Assembly: GCA_900771335.1 (NCBI GenBank)
Contig: CAAGNP010000036.1
Coordinates: forward strand, 50,505-114,504
Direction of reading: 5' to 3'
Length of the DNA: 64,000 bases
DNA from: Rikenellaceae bacterium
GTDB taxonomy: Bacteria; Bacteroidota; Bacteroidia; Bacteroidales; UBA932
Part shown: piece after piece, positions 25,488 to 34,422 of the stretch
Numbering within the stretch: position 1 is the stretch's first letter
How the letters are laid out: every line of letters starts with the position of its first letter
The notes under the pieces: generated by a model
What the model was told of the DNA's origin: nothing
Databases searched by the model: none
What the model saw: the letters and a program-made list of their open reading frames with translations, nothing else
Translations under genes and position numbers: made by a program

Positions 25488-26372
25488 CTACTTAAGAAGA
25501 AGGTCTGCTGAACCCAATTTGCCTTGCTCGGTGTATGCATCCACAGTGTAGACACCCTTTACGAATGGCTGCCCACCATTATCAAAATAGATGCAGATCT
25601 CCACCTCGGCACCTTGATAATCCACCTCACGTGAAGCTGAGTAGATCATCTGCTCACCAGCCACTTCAAAAATCTGCTGCTGGCCGCCTGTCATCAGGAT
25701 ACCGTCCGGACCCTTGACTCTGATATAAACTTTGCGTGGACCCCTCTCAGCCAAAGCGTTCTCTACAAGGTTCAAACAAGTCTTCAATTTGGCTACACGT
25801 GAGCTTCTGTCTGTCTCCTTGTTTGAGTTGTTGATAGCAGTCATCATCACACCACGGCCTTTGACCACTGCACCTTTCTCGATCTGCTTGGCATACTCAT
25901 CGGTAGTCTTGCTGAGCTCCTCGTACTTGGCTTGGGATTTCTTGGCCTGCTCACGTGCAAGCTGTGCATCTTTACGGAGTGCCACATTGAGTGTATTCAA
26001 TGAGTCGATCTGAACGATATAATGTTTCATGATAGAGCGAAGAGTACCCAACTCTTTCTCATATTGTCTGATCTTGGCCCTGTTTGTAGCCTCGGTCTTT
26101 TTCACCCTCTCGATAAGCTGCTCCACTTTCTCCCTCTCACGGGCAAGTTCCACATTCAGACTGTCATTGTTTGATGACAGATTCTGATAATCCATTTGCA
26201 ATTCTCCCAGCTGCTCAGTAAGCTGATCTTTCTCTATAGTAAGGTCATCGATAAGTGCATTACGATCTATCCAGATATATATCAATACACCCAAAAGAAT
26301 TACCGCTACTGCAGAGAGAGCTATCACGATCCCTTTAAGTGGAGAATTTGTATTGTTTGCGTTTGTTTCCAT
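25488..26372 (-). CDS. Membrane-anchored coiled-coil protein of unknown function
   Basis: A 294-residue protein: short polar N-terminus, one transmembrane helix (about residues 15-31, VIALSAVAVILLGVLIYIWI), then a long coiled coil (about 35-165) rich in heptad-like Leu/Glu/Lys. A globular beta domain follows (about 190-294: KVYIRVKGPDGILMTGGQQQ, EVEICIYFDNGG). Topology suggests an inner-membrane anchor with a periplasmic stalk and head. I do not recognise a named family. It precedes hemW by 7 bases. Confidence 0.8.
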   Translation of the reverse strand: METNANNTNSPLKGIVIALSAVAVILLGVLIYIWIDRNALIDDLTIEKDQLTEQLGELQMDYQNLSSNNDSLNVELAREREKVEQLIERVKKTEATNRAKIRQYEKELGTLRSIMKHYIVQIDSLNTLNVALRKDAQLAREQAKKSQAKYEELSKTTDEYAKQIEKGAVVKGRGVMMTAINNSNKETDRSSRVAKLKTCLNLVENALAERGPRKVYIRVKGPDGILMTGGQQQIFEVAGEQMIYSASREVDYQGAEVEICIYFDNGGQPFVKGVYTVDAYTEQGKLGSADLLLK

Positions 26373-26400
26373 GTTATTTCCTTTGTTTTATTTATCGGCG

Positions 26401-26437
26401 CGAAAATAGCAAAAAACATCCAAATTTACTATATTCG
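26401..26437. promoter_or_regulatory. Divergent promoters with TAnnTTCG -7 elements
   Basis: Minus-strand TATTTTCG (26401-26408) serves the coiled-coil/hemW genes. Plus-strand TATATTCG (26430-26437) serves the gene at 26466. Both carry TTCG in place of TTTG at the end of the consensus. Confidence 0.4.
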
Positions 26438-26465
26438 CACCCAAATCGTCATTTATTTAACCGTT

Positions 26466-26948
26466 ATGAAATATTTACTCCGTTCCGTAAAATACTTCTT
26501 CTCCTTTGCACTTGTATTCGCACTCGTCATTGTCATTCTGGTACTGACCACTGAAGGTGCCACCCTAACTACCGTATTCTCCCCTGAAAACGGATTGTTC
26601 AAAGCTGGCTCCTTCCCTAAAATCCTGATCTTCTTCGTAGCTGTGGCCGCTATCTATCCGGGACTCAGCTATATCAAGAAAGAGACATTCATCACAGGTA
26701 CGTATCAGGAAAATGAGGATACAATCCACAGGGTTTTTGAAAACTATGGATATGAAATGGTCTCTGAGGACGATGAGACAGCCACTTTCCGTATCAAAAG
26801 CAAATTGACCCGATTCATGCGTATGTACGAAGATGCTATAGTCATCACCAAAGGGGAGTCTCCACTGATCCTGTCCGGCTACAGAAGGGATATCTTCAGA
26901 CTTGCAAGTGGCATACAATATGCTGCTCTAAAAAGGGAAGAAGAATAG
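26466..26948 (+). CDS. Small membrane protein of unknown function
   Basis: A 160-residue protein with two predicted transmembrane helices (about residues 11-29, FFSFALVFALVIVILVLTT, and 52-68, ILIFFVAVAAIYPGLSY), then a cytoplasmic-type alpha/beta domain (YQENEDTIHRVFENYGYEMV to GIQYAALKREEE). No named family recognised. The ATG at 26466 is chosen because earlier in-frame codons run into the divergent gene. It lies 15 bases before the DUF2007 gene. Confidence 0.7.
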   Translation: MKYLLRSVKYFFSFALVFALVIVILVLTTEGATLTTVFSPENGLFKAGSFPKILIFFVAVAAIYPGLSYIKKETFITGTYQENEDTIHRVFENYGYEMVSEDDETATFRIKSKLTRFMRMYEDAIVITKGESPLILSGYRRDIFRLASGIQYAALKREEE

Positions 26949-26963
26949 ATAATTATTGAAAAG

Positions 26964-27179
26964 ATGAAAGTAGTCAAGACTTACACAAATTCCTTTTCAG
27001 CCAATCTGGCCAAAGGTCTCCTAGAAGAGGCAGGAATCGCCTCCTTTATCCTGGATGAAAATATGGGAATAGTGACCGGTGTATTCAACACCGATCTCCT
27101 CCCGATACGTCTAACAGTGGATGATGAGGACTACTCTGAAGCACTCAAAGTTTTGGCAGCAGCCTCCAATGCGGAGTAG
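26964..27179 (+). CDS. DUF2007 domain protein (putative signal-transducing protein)
   Basis: A 71-residue protein matching the small DUF2007 fold: KTYTNSFSANLAKGLLEEAG, then ILDENMGI and LPIRLTVDDEDYSEALKVL. The fold resembles ACT/PII-like ferredoxin domains; the biochemical role is unknown. It follows the small membrane protein and overlaps the convergent DUF3109 gene by 49 bp at its 3' end. Confidence 0.85.
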   Translation: MKVVKTYTNSFSANLAKGLLEEAGIASFILDENMGIVTGVFNTDLLPIRLTVDDEDYSEALKVLAAASNAE

Positions 27180-27724
27180 AATTCCTCACCATAAAGTTGA
27201 ATAAGAGGTTCCTTGAGAAATACATACACAGGGACCTCTTCTTTTTTCCCTTTGATGAATGCATCCTTGCAAAGATCCCATCTGTGCAGATTAAGTGCGG
27301 TCATCCCGCTTCTCAACTTGGTCACTCTGATAGGATACAACCAGCATGAAATGGGCTTCTTGAAATTTGAGTCTCCCGCAATATAGCTTCTCTCCACAGA
27401 ACAATAACAGTGCTCCTGTTCATCTATTATGGTGTAAGCACATTTACCGCCACATCCTACCAGAGGTGTGACCAGATCACCATCACCATCTACCTCGAAG
27501 AATCCCTTTTGGCTCACTACAAGCCTCCCTTCAGGACTCATCAGAGGGGAAAATTTGGGATACTCACTCTCAAGCGCTTCGCACTCCACCTCCTCAAGTG
27601 GCGCACCACTGTCACCAATTATACAGCATGCCCCTTTGCACACTTCGTAGTCACAACAAAAGAACTCGGTCAGAATTTCTGACGATACCAGAATATCATC
27701 TATCTGAATTATGCTTGTCATCAT
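27131..27724 (-). CDS. DUF3109 family cysteine-rich protein
   Basis: A 197-residue protein with clustered Cys: FFCCDYEVCKGACC (about 22-35), GCGGKCAYTI...EHCYCSVE (about 89-110), ISCWLYP and DLCKDAF. This matches DUF3109, related to the YkgJ-type proteins thought to bind iron-sulfur or zinc. Function unknown. It overlaps the M16-like gene upstream by 29 bp and the convergent DUF2007 gene by 49 bp. Confidence 0.88.
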   Translation of the reverse strand: MMTSIIQIDDILVSSEILTEFFCCDYEVCKGACCIIGDSGAPLEEVECEALESEYPKFSPLMSPEGRLVVSQKGFFEVDGDGDLVTPLVGCGGKCAYTIIDEQEHCYCSVERSYIAGDSNFKKPISCWLYPIRVTKLRSGMTALNLHRWDLCKDAFIKGKKEEVPVYVFLKEPLIQLYGEEFYSALEAAAKTLSASE

Positions 27725-30521
27725 TATCGATGTTTTTAAGAATTAACACTGTACTTGTCCCTTCCTGGAGAAATCTCCTTATGGAACCGTTTACATCATC
27801 TCTACCTGCCTCTTTTATAAAATCCACATATTTGGATGAGACATTTCTGGAATATATGAATTTGTCCACCAGCACATCCTTCCAGAAAAGGAGATTCTCT
27901 TTCTCTCCTCTGGCATATCTCTCAGCCAATACATTCTTGGCATTCCTGATCTCTGTATCTGTGGCCCCCTCCTCTATAAGATCATCCAGAATTTTACTCA
28001 TATACTCCTCAAATTCTGATGTATATTCCATGGTGGCAGAGGTAAATGAGCAGACAAAAAACTCTTCAGGAAATTTGATCCAGCCTGTGGAGATCTCTAC
28101 AGGGAAACCTTTGCTCCTCATATGATCTGTCACCCTCTTTTTGACAATTTCTGATGAAAGGGAGATATCTGCCATCCCCTTTGTCGAATATGGTGCGGGA
28201 GATATGAGGGTTACATTGTAGAGATTCCTGTCTGAATCCATCTCCAAAACCCTCCTCTGATTTTTCTTCTTGAGATAGATGGGCACCGTCTTCCAGTTAT
28301 CCTTCGCAGTCTGGTCACCCGGCAATGCAGCGATATACCTGATGACAAGTCTTTTCAACTCCGACTCATCTATATCTCCGGCAAATATGAAATGGAAATT
28401 GGCAGCATTGGAGAACCTCTCATTGATGAAAGATAGTGCCGAGGCATAGTTTATGGCGTTGAATTCCTCCTCACTGTAAGTAGTTATATATATGCTCCTG
28501 TTGTAGATTATGGTTGAGAGTGTATCCTCAAGTACAAGCTCGGGAATTCTCCCCCTCATACCCAGTTCACCTCCCCTTAATCGGATGTACTGATCAAGGA
28601 CACTTTTGTCAAGGACAGATGGGGAGAAGTGGAGTGACACCATCTCCAAGAAGGTATCCAAATTGGCCACGCTGCCATCACCCGTAAGGGCTGTCGTATT
28701 AAGGTCAAACCTCTTCTGAAGATTTATCTTGTCGTTTCTCTTTTGTATAGCCATGCGGTATGGGGACACCCCTCCAACAGAGGTAAGGGCCGCTATCTCA
28801 TTTATGTATTTTCTGACAGAGTTGTTGCCGTCAAGGAGGGTCAGTCCACCTTTTGAAACAGCCTCAAATAGAAATTTCTTCGGCTCTGCCTGGGTCCTTT
28901 TATATATGACTGTAGCTCCGTTTGACAGTGTCCACACTTTTGAACCGGTTACAGGATCGGGATACTCAGAAACAATCCGCCCCTCTGTCCCAGAAGGGTC
29001 ACAGACAAATGGGGTATATTTAAGATCCTGTACCTCTGCAGAGATATCGGAGCCATCTATTGCATTTGCCAGCACCTGTTCCAGTTCCTCTTTCGTGAAC
29101 CCCAACTCTTCAGATGCAAGGGGTGTTGTATATGTGACAATACAATTGTCCCCCGCCCGGAAAAATGACCGGACAAACATGTTGAAGTTGTTTACATTTA
29201 CCTGGCTGCGGGCCAAATCCATATACCCTTTCTTCATCTCTATACTTGCCAGACTGTAATTGTCGAGAAAATGGGATATTGCCCTCCTGGCATATACTCT
29301 GTTGGGGGTAAAAATCCTCCAGTCATAGCTATACTTAAGATCTCTGAAATAGAGATCGCTCACCCTCTCAAAATCGCTCTGCGCAAAACCCTCATTCTTT
29401 ATATTGTACACCAACCCCATCACTGCATCCGCCACTTTTTTCACATCCTCATGCGATACCGTCATCTCCATTTTCAGGGCATCCTGCCATTTGGTACCAG
29501 CAAATTTGCCATAAGACACCTCTACAGGATAGAACGGCAAGCCTGAATGCTCCGACAAGAGAATGAGTTTCTCGCTCAGAAGATTCTCCAGCATAGAGGA
29601 CATATACTCCTCAACAAACGGCACAGCAGAACCCCTCAACCCCCAAGGGAGAGGATTTGAAGTGAAATATATTGTCAGTCTGCTCTTTTCCTCCGAAGCT
29701 CCGGCAAGGATCGAGACCAGTGGCTTCTCATGCTCCACGGGATCAAACTTATAGTCAGATGTCCGGTCGAGGAACTTTGGAAGTGCCTGGAAAAGGGATT
29801 TGATCTTTGACTCTATGGCACTTTTGTCGATATCACCCACTACGACCATCGCCATCCTCTCGGGACAGAACCATTTGTAATAAAAGCTCCTCAAATCCTT
29901 GGCTTTATACTGGTCTATCATTTCCGAAATGGAGCCTGTATCCCTCTCTTCCGCTACCCTTAAGAGCCCAAGCTCGGGCGCAACGCCATCAGCAAGCCCG
30001 CCGGCCAAAGAGTTCTTATAAAATCTCTTCCCTATCTCCACCTCCTCTTCGTCAAGATTGATCCCCACTGCCCAGTTGTAAAGGATAAGAAGGGTAGAAT
30101 CTATGATAGAGCCCCCTTTTGACACAGGGATGTTCTCCACGCGATAAAAACTGCTCTCCAGCCCGTTTGATATTTTGAAATCTGACGGTCTGTCAAGTCC
30201 CAACCAGTCAAAATATGAAGTGATCGTGTGACCTGGAAAATTTCTGGTACCCTCTGTCCCCAACTCGCCAATAATGGTATTGAATCCCCTCTCCGAAGCA
30301 GATTCATGCATCGAACCCACCTTTCTCACCAGATAGAAATCCGCATACCCTTGTCTGAGGTCATTTTCTATAAGATAATACGTGAAACCGTTCGGAATGG
30401 ACCCCTTCAATATGCGCGGATCGTCAGGAAGGGGCTTGACCTCCTGGGCCGAAAGCTCCACCACCTGAAGCATAATTATAAAAAACAGGGATATAAACCT
30501 CAATCTCATTGGTCCGGACAT
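27696..30521 (-). CDS. Exported M16 (insulinase)-family protein with degenerate zinc site
   Basis: A protein of about 941 residues with a signal peptide and two or more M16-type domains: PNGFTYYLIEN near residue 44, MAMVVVGDIDKSAIESKIKSLF near 235-256, and the C-terminal repeat FHFIFAGDIDESELKRLVIRY. In active M16 enzymes the N-terminal domain has HxxEH followed by NGTKNFP-like sequence. Here the same position reads GFNTIIGELGTEGTRNFPG, with neither His nor the Glu in register. Probably a non-catalytic homologue or chaperone-like partner. The start could be ATG 30521 (7 bases after a promoter element) or ATG 30509. Confidence 0.85.
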   Translation of the reverse strand: MSGPMRLRFISLFFIIMLQVVELSAQEVKPLPDDPRILKGSIPNGFTYYLIENDLRQGYADFYLVRKVGSMHESASERGFNTIIGELGTEGTRNFPGHTITSYFDWLGLDRPSDFKISNGLESSFYRVENIPVSKGGSIIDSTLLILYNWAVGINLDEEEVEIGKRFYKNSLAGGLADGVAPELGLLRVAEERDTGSISEMIDQYKAKDLRSFYYKWFCPERMAMVVVGDIDKSAIESKIKSLFQALPKFLDRTSDYKFDPVEHEKPLVSILAGASEEKSRLTIYFTSNPLPWGLRGSAVPFVEEYMSSMLENLLSEKLILLSEHSGLPFYPVEVSYGKFAGTKWQDALKMEMTVSHEDVKKVADAVMGLVYNIKNEGFAQSDFERVSDLYFRDLKYSYDWRIFTPNRVYARRAISHFLDNYSLASIEMKKGYMDLARSQVNVNNFNMFVRSFFRAGDNCIVTYTTPLASEELGFTKEELEQVLANAIDGSDISAEVQDLKYTPFVCDPSGTEGRIVSEYPDPVTGSKVWTLSNGATVIYKRTQAEPKKFLFEAVSKGGLTLLDGNNSVRKYINEIAALTSVGGVSPYRMAIQKRNDKINLQKRFDLNTTALTGDGSVANLDTFLEMVSLHFSPSVLDKSVLDQYIRLRGGELGMRGRIPELVLEDTLSTIIYNRSIYITTYSEEEFNAINYASALSFINERFSNAANFHFIFAGDIDESELKRLVIRYIAALPGDQTAKDNWKTVPIYLKKKNQRRVLEMDSDRNLYNVTLISPAPYSTKGMADISLSSEIVKKRVTDHMRSKGFPVEISTGWIKFPEEFFVCSFTSATMEYTSEFEEYMSKILDDLIEEGATDTEIRNAKNVLAERYARGEKENLLFWKDVLVDKFIYSRNVSSKYVDFIKEAGRDDVNGSIRRFLQEGTSTVLILKNIDNDDKHNSDR

Positions 30522-30528
30522 TGTGCTA

Positions 30529-30536
30529 CAAAATTA
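30529..30536 (-). promoter_or_regulatory. -7 promoter element TAATTTTG for the M16-like gene
   Basis: It matches TAnnTTTG on the minus strand, ending 7 bases before ATG 30521 and 19 before ATG 30509. Confidence 0.45.
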
Positions 30537-30579
30537 CAAAAAGGACTTCACTTATATTGCTTGTAATTTATATTTTTTT

Positions 30580-30587
30580 TAATTTTG
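30580..30587 (+). promoter_or_regulatory. -7 promoter element TAATTTTG for the TPR protein gene
   Basis: It matches TAnnTTTG on the plus strand, 45 bases before the ATG at 30633, within an A/T-rich leader. Confidence 0.5.
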
Positions 30588-30632
30588 CAGAATCTGAAAT
30601 TTGGAAAACCTAATAATTAATAGAATAAAGCA

Positions 30633-31574
30633 ATGAAAAAAATTGTAACAACCCTATTCCTATCCCTATTTTTCTTCTCTGCTGGTTATGCTCAAGATAT
30701 GGAGAGCGCGACAAATCTGTATAACACAGGTGCGATGGCACTGAATGAAGGAAATATTGCAGAAGCATTGAGCAACTTCGAGCAGGCTCTTGAACAAGCT
30801 ATGGTAATAGGACCTGAAGCAGAAGAACTTAAAGCTAACTGCCAAAGAACTATCCCTACTCTATATTTGACCCTTGGTAAAGAGGCTGTCAACGCTAAAG
30901 ACCTTGAAGGTGGTATCGAAAAGATCAAAATGGCTATCGCCAAAGCTGAAGAGTTCGGCAACACTTCAGTAGCTGAAGAGGGTAAAGCACTTATCCCACA
31001 AGTTGTTTTGGCAGAAGGTAACAGCAAACTTGGCGCTGGTGACTTCGCAGGTGCTATCGAGGACTACAAAAAAGTTATCGAATTTGACCCTGAGAACGGT
31101 ATGGCTTATTTCAGACTTGGACAAGCTGCCCTTCGCGTTAACGATGAGGCTACCGCAGTAGATGCTTTGCAAAAAGCTGCTACACTAGGTCAGGAGAAAA
31201 ACGCAAACAAAGCACTTTCTACACACTACCTCAAACAAGCTGCTGCTGCTGTAAAAGCTAAGAAATATGACGATGCTATGGCTGCTGCAAACAAAGCTAA
31301 TGAGGTTATGCCTAGCGCACAAGCATACAGCATCTGTGGTAAAGCTGCTATCGCAGGCAAAAAATATGACGAAGCTATCGCTGCTTTCGAATCATACGTA
31401 GCAATGTCTCCTAACGCAAGAGATATCAACCAGACTTACTATCAGCTTGCTACTGCTTACGAGGCTAAAGGTGACAAAGAGAAAGCTTGTGGTTACTACT
31501 CACAAATCATGAGCGACCCTACCCTTGGCGAGTACGCTACACACAAAGTTAAAAACGAACTTAAATGCAACTAG
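30633..31574 (+). CDS. Exported tetratricopeptide-repeat protein
   Basis: A 313-residue protein with a signal peptide (MKKIVTTLFLSLFFFSAGYAQ) and at least four to six TPR-like helical pairs (NEGNIAEALSNFEQAL, GDFAGAIEDYKKVIEFDPENGMAYFRLGQAALRVND split over residues 130-165, KKYDDAMAAANKANEVMPSA, KKYDEAIAAFESYVAMSPNA). Predicted periplasmic scaffold; partner unknown. Ala/Lys-rich with codons typical of high expression. Its last 10 bases overlap the U32 gene, suggesting translational coupling. Confidence 0.88.
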   Translation: MKKIVTTLFLSLFFFSAGYAQDMESATNLYNTGAMALNEGNIAEALSNFEQALEQAMVIGPEAEELKANCQRTIPTLYLTLGKEAVNAKDLEGGIEKIKMAIAKAEEFGNTSVAEEGKALIPQVVLAEGNSKLGAGDFAGAIEDYKKVIEFDPENGMAYFRLGQAALRVNDEATAVDALQKAATLGQEKNANKALSTHYLKQAAAAVKAKKYDDAMAAANKANEVMPSAQAYSICGKAAIAGKKYDEAIAAFESYVAMSPNARDINQTYYQLATAYEAKGDKEKACGYYSQIMSDPTLGEYATHKVKNELKCN

Positions 31575-33379
31575 AGCTTCTAGCTCCAGCTAAAAATAAA
31601 GACATCGGCATTGCAGCTATCGACTGCGGTGCCGATGCTCTCTATATTGCCGGTCCTGCATTCGGAGCCAGAGAGGCAGCATCCAATACATTCAAGGATA
31701 TAGAACAATTGGCCAAATATGCCCACAGGTACAATTCCAGGGTCTATATGGTGGTCAATACTATTCTATACGACTCTGAGCTGGAAGAGGCCCGCAAAAG
31801 CATAATTAAAGGGTATGAGGCGGGGTGCGATGCCATCATCGTACAGGACCTGGGACTTCTGAAAATGGAGCTACCACCAATTGACCTTTACGCCTCCACT
31901 CAGACCAATATCCGCACCCCGGAACAAGCCAGATTTCTCGAATCTCTCGGATTCAAGAGGCTCATCCTGGCCCGGGAGCTCTCCCTCGATCAGATAAAAG
32001 CCATAAGAGCTGCCACCAGCTGCGAACTCGAATCGTTCGTCCACGGCGCCCTTTGCGTCTCTTACAGCGGCCAATGCTACCTCAGTGCACACCTCACCGG
32101 AAGGAGTGCAAACCGCGGCTCCTGCATCCAGGCTTGCCGATCGAATTACGATTTGGTGGATGGCACAGGGAAGATTTTGCTTCGCGAGAAGCCGATCCTC
32201 TCCCTCAAAGACTTCTCATTGGAACAACACATACCCCAACTGGTAGAGGCAGGTATCTCTTCATTCAAAATAGAGGGACGCCTTAAAAATGAGTCTTACG
32301 TCCGTAACGTCACACGCCACTACAGGAATATAATCGATAAACTTGGCTACCCAAAAAGCTCACTGGGCTCTATCGAGGGGGGATTTACCCCAAATATCGA
32401 GCAGACTTTCAGCAGAGGGTACACCACCTACTTCCTTACCGGAAAGAGGGGGCAGTGGAACTCCGGCGAGAGTGCGAAAGCTGTCGGCGAGAAAATTGGA
32501 ACCATTACCCGCATACACCCCTCATCCCGTCAGGAGAGCCGCTTCTCATATGAAGGGAAGCCCCTGTCCAACGGAGACGGACTCTTCATCATTACCCCTC
32601 AGGGGGGAAAAATCGGGATTCGTGCAGACAAAGTGGAGGGTGGCACTGTGTGGATGAAATACACGAAAGAGATTGCCGCAGGCTCCGAAATCTACCGCAA
32701 TTTCAACCAGAAGTTTGAGAAGGAGATTGAATCCAATCCTCCAAAGAGGATACTGGGGGTAGAGGTCAATATTGAGGCATCTGCCGAAAAGATTGTGGCC
32801 AAAGGGGTGTGCGAAAATGGGACTGTGGCGGAATATACCCTTCTACCCACTAATGGTGAGTTTGAAATGGCAAACAATCCTGAACTGGCCCTACAAAACA
32901 TAAGGAAACAGATCGGGAAGATCTCCGGATACCTGAGATTCAACCTTGGAAATATAGGATCAGAGGGGGGATTTGTCCCATTCCTACCCCTATCTGCCAT
33001 TAACTCCCTCAGAAGGGAGCTCTCTGCGATAATTGAGGATGCAATAGAGCAGAAAAGTGCCACACGAGGCGACTACAAGTGTGAAGTGCCGAAAATTACA
33101 GGGGTCATCATTCCCCCTGCCCAAACTGTCAAGCTCAACTGCTCAAATCACCTCTCAAGGGGTCTTTACGGATCGATGGGGCTTCAGCCTGAGGAGGCAT
33201 TTGAACTGAGCGGTGACCACTCCGGAGAGTATTCTGAGCTGATGAGGACCAAGTATTGCATCAGGTACGAACTTGGCCTGTGCGGCAAAAAGATAGCAGA
33301 GCCCTGGTATCTGATAAACAACGGAAAAAAATTGAGGCTAAAGTTCGATTGTAAGAATTGTGAAATGGTCGTTCTTTAG
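31565..33379 (+). CDS. Peptidase U32 family protein (RlhA/TrhP-like RNA hydroxylation)
   Basis: A 604-residue protein beginning ELLAPAKNKDIGIAAIDCGA, the U32 N-terminal signature. The core has ESFVHGALCVSYSGQCYLSA and RGSCIQACRSNYDLVD with conserved Cys (about residues 160-195), and FKIEGRLKNESYV follows. Despite the peptidase name, characterised relatives (RlhA, TrhP) are prephenate-dependent enzymes that hydroxylate 23S rRNA or tRNA bases. The length and C-terminal extension fit the RlhA-type layout. Target is inferred. It overlaps the TPR gene by 10 bp. Confidence 0.88.
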   Translation: MQLELLAPAKNKDIGIAAIDCGADALYIAGPAFGAREAASNTFKDIEQLAKYAHRYNSRVYMVVNTILYDSELEEARKSIIKGYEAGCDAIIVQDLGLLKMELPPIDLYASTQTNIRTPEQARFLESLGFKRLILARELSLDQIKAIRAATSCELESFVHGALCVSYSGQCYLSAHLTGRSANRGSCIQACRSNYDLVDGTGKILLREKPILSLKDFSLEQHIPQLVEAGISSFKIEGRLKNESYVRNVTRHYRNIIDKLGYPKSSLGSIEGGFTPNIEQTFSRGYTTYFLTGKRGQWNSGESAKAVGEKIGTITRIHPSSRQESRFSYEGKPLSNGDGLFIITPQGGKIGIRADKVEGGTVWMKYTKEIAAGSEIYRNFNQKFEKEIESNPPKRILGVEVNIEASAEKIVAKGVCENGTVAEYTLLPTNGEFEMANNPELALQNIRKQIGKISGYLRFNLGNIGSEGGFVPFLPLSAINSLRRELSAIIEDAIEQKSATRGDYKCEVPKITGVIIPPAQTVKLNCSNHLSRGLYGSMGLQPEEAFELSGDHSGEYSELMRTKYCIRYELGLCGKKIAEPWYLINNGKKLRLKFDCKNCEMVVL

Positions 33380-33387
33380 TATATTCG
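33380..33387 (+). promoter_or_regulatory. Possible -7 element TATATTCG for holB
   Basis: It starts one base after the U32 stop codon and ends 3 bases before the holB ATG. TTCG replaces TTTG, so this is a weaker match to the consensus. Confidence 0.3.
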
Positions 33388-33390
33388 CAT

Positions 33391-34413
33391 ATGCAATTTA
33401 AAAACGTCATAGGAAACGAAGGTTTGAAGAGAAAGTTCGCCTCTATGGTAGATGAGGGGAGGGTGGCACACGCCCTGATGCTCATCGAAGAGGAGGGGTG
33501 GGGAGCTCTCCCTATGGCCATTGCGCTCGCGCAATATATGTCCTGCCCGAACAAGGGTGGCGGAGATTCATGTGGCGTATGCCCGGAATGCAACAAATTC
33601 CAGAAACTCATCCACCCCGATATGCACTTCGTCTTCCCGGTAAATGTCACCTCCAAATCGGGGAGCGAGAAAAAACCGGTGAGCGACACATTTATCCCTA
33701 TCTGGAGGGAGCTCACCCTCAAGAACCCCTACTTTACCGAGGAGATTCTGAACAGGGAACTCGGCATAGAGGACAAGGTGGGTAATATCTCTGTAGCAGA
33801 AGCGAAAGAGATATTGAACAAGACCAATATGAGATCATACGAGGGGGGCAACAAGTACATCATCATATGGCTCCCTGAAAGGATGTCCCAGGAGGCGGCC
33901 AACAAACTTCTCAAGATGATAGAGGAGCCATTCAGTGGCACCTATTTCATCCTCATCACCCATTCTCCTGAAAGGGTAATAAACACCATCCGCTCCCGTT
34001 GTCTGTCTGTGCAGATGCTCCCTACGGATTCATCTGAACTGACCGGAGAGGTCTCTGTCTATTTCCCTATAATCTCAGAACTGCTGACCAACTGTATGGC
34101 CAAAAAACTCTCTGCCATGCTTGAACAGAATGAAGAGATAGTGGCTCTCGGGAGGGAGAGACAGAAAGAGTTCTGTAAATACAGCACCTCATTTCTAAGA
34201 AAAATATGGCTGACCAGACACGGTCTTGCCACCATAGCAAACATAACCCAGGAAGAATCACAAACAATAGAATCATTTGCAGCATCCATTCCGGAACCAT
34301 TTTTCGAGAAAGCCTTCAACCATTTTGAAGGGGCAAGGAGTGCCGTAGAGAACAATGTAAATGCCAAAATGGTCTTCTGCAACCTTACAAACCTATTGTT
34401 TGTCTCAATATAA
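33391..34413 (+). CDS. holB: DNA polymerase III delta prime-like subunit
   Basis: A 340-residue AAA+ clamp-loader subunit. The N-terminus NVIGNEGLKRKFASMV and VAHALMLIEEEGWGAL show the Walker A position degenerated, as expected for delta prime. A four-Cys zinc site follows (C52, C61, C64, C67; CGVCPEC), then NKLLKMIEEP and YFILITHSPERVINTIRSRC (sensor region). It forms part of the clamp loader that puts the beta clamp on DNA. First gene of holB-ricT-gldH-trmB. Confidence 0.92.
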   Translation: MQFKNVIGNEGLKRKFASMVDEGRVAHALMLIEEEGWGALPMAIALAQYMSCPNKGGGDSCGVCPECNKFQKLIHPDMHFVFPVNVTSKSGSEKKPVSDTFIPIWRELTLKNPYFTEEILNRELGIEDKVGNISVAEAKEILNKTNMRSYEGGNKYIIIWLPERMSQEAANKLLKMIEEPFSGTYFILITHSPERVINTIRSRCLSVQMLPTDSSELTGEVSVYFPIISELLTNCMAKKLSAMLEQNEEIVALGRERQKEFCKYSTSFLRKIWLTRHGLATIANITQEESQTIESFAASIPEPFFEKAFNHFEGARSAVENNVNAKMVFCNLTNLLFVSI

Positions 34414-34422
34414 CATACACAT

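Noticed and set aside
26196..26465. 90-residue extension of the small membrane protein at 26466
   Set aside because: It runs antisense through the start of the coiled-coil gene and across both divergent promoters.
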